A DNA stretch of 64,000 nucleotides, from positions 37,226 through 101,225 of the forward strand of contig RWJK01001639.1 in the NCBI GenBank assembly GCA_004335835.1. Direction: 5' to 3'. This document shows positions 1-11,540 of the stretch, piece after piece. The notes beneath the pieces were generated by a model. That model made no database searches. It was not told the origin of the DNA and saw only the letters and a program-made list of their open reading frames with translations. Made by a program: the position numbers and the translations under genes. The stretch comes from Scenedesmus sp. ARA3. Lineage: Eukaryota > Chlorophyta > Chlorophyceae > Sphaeropleales > Scenedesmaceae. The first letter of the stretch is position 1. Each line of letters begins with the position of its first letter.

Positions 1-957
1 GGCAGCAGGGTGCAGCGCATGCTGCTGGCAGTGCTTGGGGACCTGGAGGCAGTGTGGAGGGACCAGCAGCTGCAGGCGCTGCTGCTGCAGCTGCCGCTGC
101 AAGCGGTGCAGCTGCTCCTGAGCTGCGACCAGCTGCGCGTTGCTTCGGAGGACACAGTGCTGTACACTGCAAGCCAGTATGTTGGGCAGCTGCCAGCTAG
201 TGAGCAGCCAGCAGCCAGGGAAGCGCTGGCCAAGCTTGTGCGTGCTCCGCACCTCTCGCGTAGCTCACTGGCCGGGCAGGCGCTGAGCAGCAGCTCCAAT
301 CTGCTGCTCAGCTGCTACAGCAAGCAGCTGCGGTCGCTTGTTCCGTACAAGCTGGTCGCGCCCGGCGACACTGTGTCAGACGAAGCCTTGAGAAGCATTA
401 CAGATGTGCCGTTTGCTTGGGGGCTCGGCCAGCGGCAGCTGCAGGCGATCGATGGCGTGCGGGTGGAGTGGCGGCTGCCAGTGGAGGAGCTAGCAGCAGC
501 TTGCAGGGAGAGCTTTGAAAATCACGAGGTGGTGACACTGGAAAGCCCCACCACAAGCGCCCCCTTAGCTGGCCGCACCTGGCAGCTGACAGTGGATTGC
601 ATGCAGGAGGTTGAGGGCGGCGTATCTGGGACAGTGGTTGGGGTGTTTGCAACGCTCAGCGAGCTGCTGCCGGACGATGTCCTGCACGTGTACAGCTGCA
701 CCTTGTCCTGCAATGGCAAGAGCATCGAGGTCACGTGCTCCGGTGTACAGGCTCCTGCCGGCCGTGGGCTCCCAAACTTCTTTGAGCTCCCGCCCATGTC
801 TGCTGGTGGCGGCTGGGATGAGGCGGCATGGGCTGCTGCAGGCCTGCCAGTGGCAGGGGAGCTGCTGCTGAGCCTGCACATGCACAATGGTGACGAGCAG
901 CAGCCTGGCAAGCGCGGCAGCAAAGCTGATGCCAGCAGTGAGGCCAGCCCGGCGTGA
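1..957 (+). CDS. BTB/BACK-family protein, 3' part only
   Basis: The reading frame is open from base 1 and ends at TGA 955-957, so the N-terminus with the BTB exon lies outside the window. The first ~100 residues match the BACK-like helical region of the three complete paralogs at 12.7-20.7 kb (shared motifs RVQRMLLAVLGDLEAV, LQALLLQLPL, ASEDTVLYTA). The C-terminal ~200 residues match their conserved tail (VEWRLPVEELAAACRESF, PPMSAGGGWDEAAWAAAGLPV). That tail looks like a beta-sandwich, perhaps TRAF/MATH-like, which is inference. Proteins of this layout usually act as Cullin-3 substrate adaptors, but no substrate can be read here. It differs from the paralogs by a ~20-residue Lys/Ser/Ala-rich C-terminal extension after the family's usual end (LSLHMHN) and by lying on the opposite strand. 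Confidence 0.8.
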   Translation, partial: GSRVQRMLLAVLGDLEAVWRDQQLQALLLQLPLQAVQLLLSCDQLRVASEDTVLYTASQYVGQLPASEQPAAREALAKLVRAPHLSRSSLAGQALSSSSNLLLSCYSKQLRSLVPYKLVAPGDTVSDEALRSITDVPFAWGLGQRQLQAIDGVRVEWRLPVEELAAACRESFENHEVVTLESPTTSAPLAGRTWQLTVDCMQEVEGGVSGTVVGVFATLSELLPDDVLHVYSCTLSCNGKSIEVTCSGVQAPAGRGLPNFFELPPMSAGGGWDEAAWAAAGLPVAGELLLSLHMHNGDEQQPGKRGSKADASSEASPA

Positions 958-2979
958 ACTCCTGCTGCATGCTGTTTGTGGCGCTGCAGCTGGAGACTGG
1001 ATGTGATGATTGACGGCATTGACCCACCATAGGGCGCGGCTGCAGCTCCATCATCAAGTAGCAGTTGGGAACTACTGTTTCTGATCGTCATCTTATGCAC
1101 TGCTGCATCTGACCTGGTGTACAGTGTCGTTGACCTGATCTGCGGCAGCCATTTGAGTGTGGTGGTTGTGCTAGCATCAACGCTGGAGCCTGCAGCTCAA
1201 GACTGTGGTGAACAATGCAATGCAGTGCTTGCACCTGGCAGGCTACCTAGTGATGGCTTATCTGGCCTGCTTTACCCGGACGAATGAGAATGAGGACGGA
1301 GACTGTGGCTTTCCGGCCAGCGTTTATTTTCGTGTTACACCGGCTCTTCCGACTCGAATTGCTCTGATGTCAATTGAGCTGTGATCGCACACAAGAGCTC
1401 ATTGCGATTTAAGACTTGGTCCCCCTTTATAGCTGAACTTTGAGGGCGCGAGGCGCAGGCGTTGGAGAGCGTCGTGGAGCAGTAACAGTCTCTGAACACG
1501 TCGAATCAGGCTAAATATGCTGCCGCGTAAACTATTCAGCAATGTGCTTCAGCAAATGTGCAAATTACGACGTCCAGTTCTGCCTCTTTGTCAGGGTCAA
1601 TGGCTTCTGGTGTTTTGGGGTGTGGGTTTTGACTTTGCCAGAGTTTTCAGGCAGGTGTTTCCCCATAGCACGTCACGATAAGATACTTCTCAATGTAACT
1701 AAAGGTAATGAAGTGCCTCGTAGGGGCTGGGAGGGGTGGATGGGTGGCCGGATGGCTTTACTCCAGGCAACAACTGTGACAGTAGCTCACTGAGCTAGTG
1801 CTGAGCACTTGCACCCATGCGTGCATGCAAATGGCGCGTGCCTCGCACACAAGCAAGGAAACGATCGTCCGGGATACGGAGTTGAGACTTTTCAATTTGC
1901 ATATGCTGCATTCCAGTACTTTTGTCTCTGCGGGCTGCAGCCAGCACCTGGCTGGCACCTGACAAGCTTATACCATCGCCGCAGAATTCTGCCAGCTGTC
2001 GATGCTCATAACAAAGAGTTTTGTAACTTATTGTGAAGACACCTTCTTTACAAGCTTCAGACAGCGTTGCTGCTTGTGAGGAACTTCACAATTGTGTCAC
2101 ACAGTCTGTGTATGACCTGTACCTGAAAGCATCGATGCCACCGCTGATCACGTACCACGCTCACTTTTGATTTGTTAGGGCTACATTGTACACGCCGTGC
2201 AGTCAGCTACATGCTTGATCACGCTTTTCTCTTACACCACTTTCCGCGTTCTGCACTTGTGAACCACCTGTATAGCGCCAATACGAGGCGTGAACGATTG
2301 AAGGTTCTTCGATCCATGCTGTAGGGGTGTCTGCTGTGATTTGATAGCTCTAGAGTGTGGTGGCAGGTGAGACAGTTGTGTACTGACAGCACAACACAGC
2401 AACTCTGCTCAATAGCTGCTTCATGCTGTATGGGCCAGCGTCGGGCCTTCGTGACGACGTAGAAGCAGCAAGATGATACTCAACTAGTGCATGGTGTGGT
2501 TGACAGCAGCTGTCCATGCATGCTCAAAGCCAACACATTTACCCCCCACACTGCTGACGCATCTCATTTGCGCCAAACTGCTTGCATTCCCGCAGCGGGG
2601 CACTTCAGCACTATCAAAGTATAAAGTGGTATGATATGCGTTGGTTGACGCTGTCCTGATGCTGGCCAGCGCTGCCCACACGCAGCAATGCAGGCAGCAA
2701 ACCTTGCTGCATCAGCGCTGCGGAAGCAGCACATCTTGCAGCTGGGAGCTGCAGAGATATAGCATGAGCTTGCAGCAAGTGTCAGCAGCAACAAGCAAGC
2801 GGCTACAAACAGGCGCAAACAGCTGCAGGGAGCGCTGAACAGAACACACACATAGCTCGGTGTGTTCTGCATGTCAGTGTAAACCCACAGCACACTGTAC
2901 AAATACTCCATCAAAGCCAGCACAAGCAACAGAGGCAGCAGAATCTTAGGCAACAGCAGCAGCAGCAGCAGCCGCCGCC
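958..2979. other. Intergenic region, 2 kb
   Basis: No open frame here shows family similarity or coding-like composition. The stretch should hold the 3' UTR of the BTB gene and the promoter and 5' UTR of the Vps39-like gene. CAG repeats begin only in the last ~40 bases, just before the start codon at 2980. Confidence 0.6.
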
Positions 2980-4444
2980 ATGCATTCAGACGCCACACGC
3001 GCAGCATTCACGCTGTCGCTGGTTCACCAGCGAAGAGATGCCCGCCGCATGACAGCAGTGGCAGTCCTGCAAGGAGGGTCTAGGGTTTTCCTGGGCTTGG
3101 ACAACGGGGTTCTGGAGGAGCACCGCTGCGTTCCTGCAAGCGCAGCTGGGGCGCTGCCTCCTGCTGTTGCAGCTGCAGCGGGCGGCATGCTGGTGTTGCG
3201 GCTGCTTGCAGAGAAGAAAGTGATTAGCAAGGCAGCAGTGGCGGCGATATGTCCGGTGGAGGCAGCAGCGCGGCTGGTGTGCATGTCGGATGAGGGTCAG
3301 GTGAGGAGCGCCATGTCGTTTAGGATTGCTTGGTGTGATCACAACAGCAGCGGTAACTGCGGTACAGCTGGGCACAGCACATGTGTAGAATATGCAGGCG
3401 CGACCTGCAACTGGGGTGTAGCTAAGGCCAGCAGGGTTTGTTAGGCATGAGGCAGGGAGTGCTGCGCACAAAGCAGCATGAAGCAGCTACGCGAAGTGCT
3501 GACATAGTTCAACTCTGTGTTTACGCAACGGAAGCAGTCAAACAAGCAGTGCCTGCAGAGCGCGCATACATACTAGTAGCAGCCTGGTGATAAGCAGCCC
3601 GGCATGTATAGCACACACTGCTGCTGCCCTCCCAACTGACACAACTCCACCGCCACGCACATCTGCTTCCGACCTCACTGCTCCAGGTGGCCCTAGTTTC
3701 CTTGGGAGGAGTTTGCAGTGGCACCACTGCCAGCAGCACGAGGTGCAGCCGCTCTTGCAGTGCAGCACACCTGCTGCTCACCAACAAACCCACCCTCCAA
3801 TCCTCTGACACAATGACCGTCTACTAACACATGCGCCTGCCTGCCATCTACCCTGCTTCATCTGCAATTGCAATTGCTGCAGGTGGCCCTGGTATCCTTG
3901 GAAGAGTTTGCAGTGGCGCCGCTGCCAGCTGCACGAGGTGCAGTTGCACTCGCAGTGCAGCACAGCGCAGGCCTCCCGGTGCTGCTGGCAGTTGCTGTGC
4001 GTGCAGGCAAGGGCCGCAGCAAGGTGCTGCTGTTCAACGTGCTACCAGGAGCGAACCTGAGCAGCCACCAGCCGGCAGTGCTGCTGGCACAGGTGTGAGC
4101 AGCAGTAGCAGCAGCTGCAGCGGCAGCAGCAGCAGCTGCAAGCTACAGAAGAAAGCTATGCTGGTCACCGACATTTGCAACTTAGCAACGCTCGCTTGTA
4201 TCTTATGCTGTGTGATCACTGCATGCAGCCACTTCCCTGAGATGCGTCGCTCACCACTGCAGTAGCCGCTCCAAGAGTATCCTGCCAAGAGTATCCTGCC
4301 AACTCACCACAGCTGTCCCACTTCTTTTTCGGCTGCTGTCTAGGTGCCAGTGCCTGAAAGAGTGCTGGGCCTTGCATGGGCAGGTTCTAGCAGTGTCTCG
4401 CCTGACATAATACTGTTAACCTCACCACAGCTTCTTCATCTCCT

Positions 4445-4478
<34 letters not shown>

Positions 4479-7400
4479 CAGGTACCAGTGCCCCAGGCAG
4501 TGCTGGGCCTCACCTGGGCCGGCTGGCTTTCACAGCAACACCAGGTTCGACATCATAATATAGCTTTCGTACATCTCGTTGATGTGTTGTGCTTGCTGCT
4601 GCTGCTGCTGCTCCTGCTTTTCAGGTGCCAGTGCCTGAGGCAGTGCTGGGCCTTGCATGGGCCGGCTCCTCGCTGCTGCTGGCAGTGCCAGGCGGCTACC
4701 AAGCCCTACACCCCACATCCCCACACCTGCCAACCCAGCAGCAGCAGCAGGCTGTAGGGTATCGGCTGGTGGTGCTGGCTGATCACCTGAGCAGTATACA
4801 GCCGCTGCTGGGCAGCATTCCTGAGCAGGGGCTGGGGCTGATGCTGTGGGAGGAGAGCATGGTGCTGGTGACAGACGCGTCAGGTGCGGTCATAAAAACG
4901 TGCTCCTGGCTTTCAAGAATGCCTCGTTGAGGCCCTTACAAGTGGCTGTAGTTGGCTGTGTCTGCTGTGGGAGGAGAGCATGGTACTGGTCACAGACGCG
5001 TCAGGTGGGGAGGCACCTTGGCTTGCAGCACAATGTTTGCGGTACTCTTGCCTCTTTTGCGCGTGTGTGAAAACGCGTGTGCACATGTCTGTGTCAGTTA
5101 ACTTGCTTTGTTTGATAGCTGTGGGAGGAGAGCATGGTGCTGGTGACAGACGCGTCAGGTGAGGAGGCTTCCTAGCTTGCAGGACAATGTTTCTGGTACC
5201 TCTTCACGCGCGCGTGGGTGCATGTGAACCTGCGCGTGTGTCTGTCGTCTTCTGTTGTCATGCTGTGGGAGGAGAGCATGGTGCGGGTCACGGACGCGTC
5301 AGGTGCAGGCTGTGTTGTGCAGGGTGCAGGCCGACTGACTTTGGCTTGGACCCAAAGCTCTGTTTCTTTTCAACTTGTCTGCATGCGCTGCAGGTGCCGC
5401 TGTGCGCGAGCCGCTGCAGCTGCCCATGCCGCCTATTGCACTGGCAGCAGCAGGCCTCTTTGTGGTGGCGCTCTGTGATGACGGCGTGCACGTGTTTGAC
5501 CACACGCGCGGCAGCCGGGAGGTGCAGCACATTGACTTTGCGCATGATGATGCGTATGTGCGGCTCTCTGGGCGGCTGCCTGCTGCTGCTGATGCCAGTG
5601 GGCGGTGCATTTGCCTGGCTACCAGCAGCCAGGTGCTGCGGCTGGAGCCGGTGGCAATAGAGCAGCAGGTGCGAAGTTTGTTTCAGTGCTGCTTCCTGTT
5701 TGAAATGTGTGACATTCACATCACAATGTTGCTGATGCCAGCGGGTGGTGTATTTGCCTGGCCCCAGCAGCCAGGTGCTGCGGCTGGAGCCAGTTGCAAT
5801 AGAGCAGCAGGTGCGGAGGTTTCCTGTTGCTGCTGCCTGTTTGAAATATGTTACTTAACAATGTGACAGATGCGAGTGCGCAATGTTTATGCCTGGCTAC
5901 CAGCAACCAGGTGCTGCGGCTGGAGCCTGTGGCAATAGAACAGCAGGTGCGCAGGTTTTTGGTGCTGTGGCTGCCAGTTCACAGCGAGGTGTGGCAGTGC
6001 CGCAAACGGCAGCGAACTGCAGTGCTGGAGCCAATCACATGTTCTTTCAGCGGCATCGCCTGGACATCTGCACGGTTCTGTTGTGTCATGTCATCTCACG
6101 CCATCCATGCAATCACAACATTCTGTTGTGATCCTTGCAGGTGCGCGAGCTGCTAAAGCGCAAGCGGTTTGACCAGGCGCTTGAGCTAATCCATAATACA
6201 GCAGCAGAGGCGGCAGCAGCAGGCAGCAGCTCCCGCTCGGCATCTCCTTACCAGCAGCAGCTATCACCTAGACTGCTAGAATCTCCACAGCTGCCAGGCA
6301 CGCTGGAATCTGGAGGCGTTACAGCAGCAGTGACGAGGCGTCCCGCGTGGCACCAGGTTGCGCTAGCTCAGGCTGCGCTGCTGCTGCTGCTGGAGTGCGA
6401 ATGGGCTGCTGGTCTAGCGCTGCTGGAGGAGCTCGATGTGGCAACCTGGCAGCCCTGCCAGCTGTTTGGGCTGTTTCCTGCCGTGACGGCCAGGTGCGTT
6501 ATGTAACGTGTTATGTAACAGTCATTGAATCAAGTGGGCTGCTGGCCTGGCGCTGCTGGAGGAGCTGGAGACGGCAGCGTGGCAGCCCTGCCAGCTGTTT
6601 GGGCTGTTCCCTGCAGTGACAGCCGGGTTCGTTGTTTAACATGTAATGTAACAGTCATTGGTGTGAAAGGGTTGTTGGTTGGGTGCTGCTGGAGGAGCTC
6701 GATGTGGCGACCTGGCAGCCCTGGCAGCTGTTAGGGCTGTTCCTGGCATTGCCGATACCATCAATTGCTATTACCCTGCTGACACTATTCAAGTGCTTAA
6801 TAGTGCTTTGTGCTGTGATGATTGTATCCATTGCTGCTGCGGCTGCTGCTGCTGCTGCCAGGTGGCTCCCCAGCGTGCCTGCAAGGTCCTACTGGGGCCT
6901 GCACGGCCAGCAGCTGCCGGAGCTGAGCCAGCTTGTGACAGACATGCTGGAGCTGCGAGCAGCAACAGCACCTGTGCTGCAGCAGCAGCAGCAGCAGCAT
7001 GAGTCACACTGGATGCCCTCACCACGCAGCACTCAGCAGCAGCAGCAGCACTCGCCAGGCAGCCGCAGCAGCAGCGGCCGCCACCCGCACCCAAGCAGCA
7101 GCGGCAGCAGCGGCAGCCTCAGCAGCGGCGGCTACAGCAGCACGGTAAATCCTACCGAGGTTCAGGGCTTAGTCCTAGCTGCCAAAACCGCGGTCGCAGG
7201 GTACCTGAGCAGGGCTCGTACCCGGCCGGGGGTGGTGCTGCTAGATGGGATCGACACGCTGCTACTGCAGCTGCTGTGTGATGTTGGGGATGCAGCAGGC
7301 GTTGAAATGCTGCTGTGTGGGGCTCATGCTGCTGTGGCTGCTGCTGCTGCTGCTGCGCTGAGGGCCACAGGGCGGTGGCATGGCCTTGCGCTGCTGCAGA

Positions 7401-7878
7401 TGAATGGGGGCCACCCAAAAGAGGCTCTGCAGACATGGCAGGTGCGTGTGTGTTTGCATGTGGTGCCATCTGTCGTGTGCACAATTTATGTGGGTGGTTG
7501 GCAGCAAAGGGGGCTTACACAGCAGTACATGCTGCTGATGCTGGGGGCAAATCTTACTGCAGGCTTCGAAGGCACCACACCGTACGGCGTGGATCTGTTC
7601 ACCATGAAGCTGGATGTTTAGATCAAAGTTTGAACATCACCCGTTGGCAGTCATTGACGTGCACCCTGTTTGCTCCATGTACCTGCTGTATGCTGCTGCT
7701 TTGTGCTGCTTCACACTTGCTGCAGGCTCTTGCAGCAGGGCAGCTCACAGAAAGCAGCAGCAGCAGCGGCGCAGTTGCAGATGCCGACGGCGATGCGGCA
7801 GCAGTAGCGGTGGCAGCAGCAGCAGCAGCCATGGCGGCTGGGCCTGAGGTGGTGCCCCTGCAGCTGCTGCTGGGCGAA

Positions 7879-7923
<45 letters not shown>

Positions 7924-8596
7924 GGTGGTGGCTTTCTGCGCTGGCTGTTGGTGACTGATGCTGCTGCCAGTTTGGCGGTGCTGGAGGCAAGGGGGGATTT
8001 GGAGCCGGCAGTGGTGCTGCAGCTTCTTGAAGGTGGGCTAGGGCTCTGTGTATGTGCCCTTCTGTGCTGAGCTGTGCTATGTTGTGCGAGGTGTGTGTTA
8101 TGTCTCTGCTTGTGAAGGCGTGGGCTGTGGAGTGCTGCAGCTGCTTGAAGGTGGGGGCTGCTGATGCAAAGCGTATGTGATGTCTTGTGTAGCATGTGTT
8201 GCGTGTTGTGTGTTTGATTTTGAAGGCATGGACCGTCACCCAACAGCAGACATAGCATAACGACTGCATGTATGGCTGTTCTTGAACCTGCTCTAGCTGC
8301 TCCTGCTGCGCTGCTGTGTGACACTGTTTCCTGCCGATGCTGCAGCCACCAATCAGCAGACCACTCTGCTCTCCTTTCTGCTGCGTGAGGATGCAGCAGG
8401 CAGCACCCAAATGATTGTGCATCTGCGGCTGCGCTTTTCTGTGCTGCTGTGCCGAATGTGCCCTGCAGAGGTGGCAGACATCGACCTGCGCTGGCAGTAC
8501 CTGTACCACCAAGTGCACCACAACAGCAGCAGCGCAGCACACCTGCACACACAGCTAGCAACAGTGCTGCTGGCAGCTCTGGCAGCACACATCGCA

Positions 8597-8632
<36 letters not shown>

Positions 8633-10730
8633 GTGAGCAGAGAGCAGCTAGCACAGATGGTGCACCAGCTGCCGATGTCCTTCACACCCAATGCAGCAGA
8701 TGCCAGCAGCGCTGCTGCTGCTGCTGCTGCTACTGGTGGTGGTGGTTTGGCATTCACCTTGTCAGGAGCTGCACATAGCAGCAGCTTGCAGCAGCGGCAA
8801 GGCAGCTGGCATAACCAGCAGCAGCTGCCCTCGCTGTTCAGCAGTGTTTCTGGCACTGCGCAGCACTCCAGGAGTGTCAGCCTGATAGGGGGTGGCATTC
8901 CATCTGCTTGCTTCTTTGCTGCATCTGTTGCTGACATAGCAAGGAGGAGCAGCAGGGAGCTGCACCCTGCTGCTGCTGCTGCTGCTGCTGCAGCTGGCAG
9001 CAGCAGCAGTGCAGCAGCTCCCAGACAGCAGCAGCAGCAGCAGCAGCAGCCGTACCGTGCATTCGAGCACCAGCAGCTGCGACAGCGGGGCAACTTAGGA
9101 GCCCTGGCTGGTGTGCCAGTGCTGCCTAAAACCCAAACCGTAGCACGCCAGGGTTCAGTTGCAGTGCAGGGTTTAGGCCAAGCCCTGCACAGCATGCCAG
9201 GGTTTGGGACACCGGCTGGAGGTCAGCAACAGGGCCTGCAAGGTCCCAGCAAGACCTTTAGCAACATAGCGCAGATGCTGCAGCAGCACCAGATGCGCAT
9301 GGCAAGTAGCACCGGCAATGCACAACAGCAGCAGCAGCAGCAGCAGCAGGCTGCTTTGGGCCACTTGCAACCTCAGCTGAGCTTAGGTCCTGTGTTTTCG
9401 CATGAACCACCGGCCTTGAGGGTTCTGCCTGGTGGTTTAGGGCCTTGGCCACTTGAGTCGCAGTTTGCAGACCAAGCGGATGAAGGAGAGGACGCAGGCA
9501 GAGGCAGCAGCAGCGCCGCCGCAGAAGCTGGAGCTAGCAGCAGCAGCAGCAGCAGCAATGATGCTGGTGTTGCAGGCCGGCCAGCGGCAGCTGCGACGGC
9601 GGCGGCGGCAGCAGCAGCAGCAGCGCATGACAAGGTGCTGCTGCTGCGCTGCCTGCTCGTGTACCACCTTCAGGCTTCCCTGCTGTATGATGCCAAGGTG
9701 GGTGCCCTGCTGTATGATGCCAAGGTGGGTGCCCTGCTGTAGCTCTTCCTTTCCTTGCTTCTATCCGGGTATATCTGTCCACTTTCATGTGTCACTGTTC
9801 AGGTCGCATCTTGCATGATGCAAGTATACCTTGTGATGAATCTTCTTCTGTCGTTTGCAAGCTGCGAGACTCGCTCAGTGGGTGGCTTGCAACCTAAAGC
9901 GCCGCACAAACAATTGCTGTCGCCCAGCAATGCGCAAAACGCAGTGGCAGCTGCCCCTCATTCACTCCAATCTGACTTCAACTTCTCCTCCGCTGCCTTG
10001 CAGGCTGTGATGTCTGCAGCACAGCCGCTGCCGCTGCACCCCGAGCAAGCCCTTCTGCACAGCAGACTGGGTGACCACCCTGCAGCACTGGCACTGCTGG
10101 CACTAGCCCCACCCCGCTTAGTTGAGGGAGCCATTGCATACTGCAGAGCCCTGGGCTCCCAGGAGGCCTGGCTCGCGCTTTTGGAGCTGTTCCTAAACCC
10201 TCCCAGGGTTCTGGCCGGCAGCGGCAACAGCGGCGGTTTAGGCCATGGCGGTTTAGGCGAAGCGGCAGCAGTAGAGCCGGATTATGCGTCCGCTTGTAGG
10301 GTTTTAAATGCAGAGGGAGCCAGTTTGAATCCTTTGAGGCTGCTGGCTGCGCTGCCGGCTGATATGCCGCTGCACCTGGCGGGGGAGCTGCTAGGGCAGG
10401 TGCTGAGTGGGCTGCAACACCGGCGGCGGCACGGCCAGGTTGTGAGGTGAGGGGTGGCAGCAGCAGGGATGCTGGGATTGATAGCAAGGGCCTTGACTCA
10501 AGCGGTGGTTTTTGTGCTGCTTTACAAACCCAGCAGCATTGTGCGGACTGCATGCAAAGCCGACGGATTTGCCCATGCTGCTGCTGCTGCTGCTGCTGCT
10601 GCTATGTTGCAGGTCCCTGTATTGTTTGCCGCCGGCTGGCAGCACATGCTGAGCTGGTGCAGCTGCAGCTGAACATTGTCAGGGTTGTCATGCAGAATGC
10701 CAATGGCATGCATAGCTGACGTTCTTGTGC

Positions 10731-10762
<32 letters not shown>

Positions 10763-11099
10763 CTGCAGGTCCCTGTACCGCTGCCGCCGCCTGGCAACAC
10801 ATGCAGAGCTGGTGCAGTTGCAGGCACAGCGTGTGTTCCACACAGAGGACACTGCCTGCAATGGCTGCGGTCGGCTCATAGGCAGCAAGGTGTTTTACCG
10901 CTACCCCTCTGGAGTGCTTGTCTGCGGGCGCTGCAGCGGAGCAGTTGCTGCCGCAGGCGCTGGTGCTGCAGGAACAGATGCAGCGAGAGTTGCGGGGCAG
11001 GGGTCTGGTGAAGGGGAGGCAGCACCAGCAGGGGCCGTGGCTGGGGCAGGGGTTGGAGGTTTCCAGGCGCAGCCGCAGCTGCAGGGCTTTTTGTACTGA
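2980..11099 (+). CDS. VPS39: Vps39/Vam6-family HOPS/CORVET subunit
   Basis: Predicted 1476-residue protein of the class C tethering complexes that drive late endosome-vacuole fusion. Exons: 2980-3300, 3883-4092, 4625-4883, 5394-5668, 6141-6493, 6862-7441, 7726-8032, 8346-9697, 10004-10446, 10769-11099; all phases agree and the total divides by three. Order: N-terminal CNH-type beta-propeller (exons 1-4), helical clathrin-repeat-like region (VRELLKRKRFDQALELIH; LHPEQALLHSRLGDHPAALALLAL), and a C-terminal Vps39 domain 2 zinc motif (CNGCGRLIGSKVFYRYPSGV, then LVCGRC). It is much longer than animal or plant Vps39 (roughly 850-1000 residues) because exons 6-8 carry long Ser/Gln/Ala tracts. The start has a strong context (GCCGCCGCC before ATG). 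The C-terminal motif fits Vps39 best; the related Vps3/TGFBRAP1 branch cannot be excluded. Confidence 0.85.
3687..3770 (+). repeat. Partial copy of Vps39 exon 2 with acceptor
   Basis: An acceptor (CTCCAG) followed by GTGGCCCTAGTTTCCTTGG nearly repeats the start of true exon 2 at 3883 and continues similar for ~80 bases, but with indels that break the frame. It lies upstream of the true exon, as an acceptor-side duplicate should. Confidence 0.75.
4339..4540 (+). repeat. Two extra copies of Vps39 exon 3 5' end
   Basis: Acceptor plus exon start (AG, then GTGCCAGTGCCTGAAAGAG and GTACCAGTGCCCCAGGCAG) occurs at 4344 and 4481, before the true exon at 4625 (GTGCCAGTGCCTGAGGCAG). The second and third units are preceded by CTG runs. 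Only the third continues into the rest of exon 3. Confidence 0.8.
4838..5303 (+). repeat. Four copies of Vps39 exon 3 3' end plus donor
   Basis: The segment coding LWEESMVLVTDASG followed by a GT donor occurs at about 4840-4883 (contiguous with exon 3), 4968-5006, 5118-5159 and 5259-5303. Spacing is about 130-150 bases and sequence identity is high. Any of the four donors would give the same phase, but only the first joins an open exon directly. Confidence 0.85.
5590..5953 (+). repeat. Three copies of Vps39 exon 4 3' end plus donor
   Basis: The segment coding roughly CLATSSQVLRLEPVAIEQQ, followed by a GTGCG donor, occurs at the end of true exon 4 (to 5668) and again at about 5733-5815 and 5870-5950. 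Confidence 0.85.
6400..6745 (+). repeat. Three copies of Vps39 exon 5 3' end
   Basis: The segment coding LLEELDVATWQPCQLFGLFP occurs at the end of exon 5 (to 6493) and again at about 6540-6628 and 6675-6745. The first two copies are followed by TAACA/TGTAA-rich intron sequence. Confidence 0.85.
7881..7922 (+). repeat. (CAG)14 tract coding poly-Ser
   Basis: Fourteen consecutive CAG/AGC units lie inside exon 7 of the Vps39-like gene and are read in the Ser frame. Similar but shorter tracts fill exons 6 and 8. Confidence 0.95.
10607..10672 (+). repeat. Extra copy of Vps39 exon 10 5' end
   Basis: A CTG run, acceptor and exon start (GTCCCTGTATTGTTTGCCGC) precede the true exon 10 at 10769, which begins GTCCCTGTACCGCTGCCGC after its own CTG run. 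The copy covers about 60 bases of the exon. Confidence 0.8.
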
Positions 11100-11540
11100 G
11101 TGGTGGGGCCTGTCTGCTGTGATTGATATGATGCAGCGCTTCTATCTGCATGCTGGCAGTGGCGTGCCTGCAACGTTGGCCACAGACAAAGGGCGGGAAA
11201 TGCATATGCTCGCTGCTCGGCGCACGCGTCATCATGTGGCCAGTTTAAGAACGCAACTGCTAAATATACTATGATTTGACGAGCTGGATATCAAAGATGA
11301 CTTTCGGACTCGCCGTCCTCGTACTGGGTAATCATGCTGACGCACATTATGCTGACACTGACATACTTCAGAGTCGCATCTGCAAATTTCAGTCTCCACA
11401 GGCCCAAACATCAACGTGCGTGCAGGCCTTTGCCAAGAAACATGGGAGTAACACCTGCCTGCTGCTGCTACAAAGCAGACGCACGATACGGCCTCACTGG
11501 TAAAAGTTCATTCGTCTCTGACAGAAGCAATGTGGCAGAA
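11100..11540. other. Intergenic region
   Basis: This is the 3' flank of the Vps39-like gene and 5' flank of the IPT/TIG gene. I see no conserved coding segment and no TGTAA motif. Confidence 0.5.

Noticed and set aside
1001..1085. Box C/D snoRNA (GTGATGA ... CTGA) after the first BTB gene
   Set aside because: The boxes are correctly spaced but the flanks do not pair and there is no second copy or conserved interior.
7623..8654. 343-codon minus-strand open frame
   Set aside because: It is the antisense of CAG/CTG-rich Vps39 exons 7-8 and is low complexity throughout.
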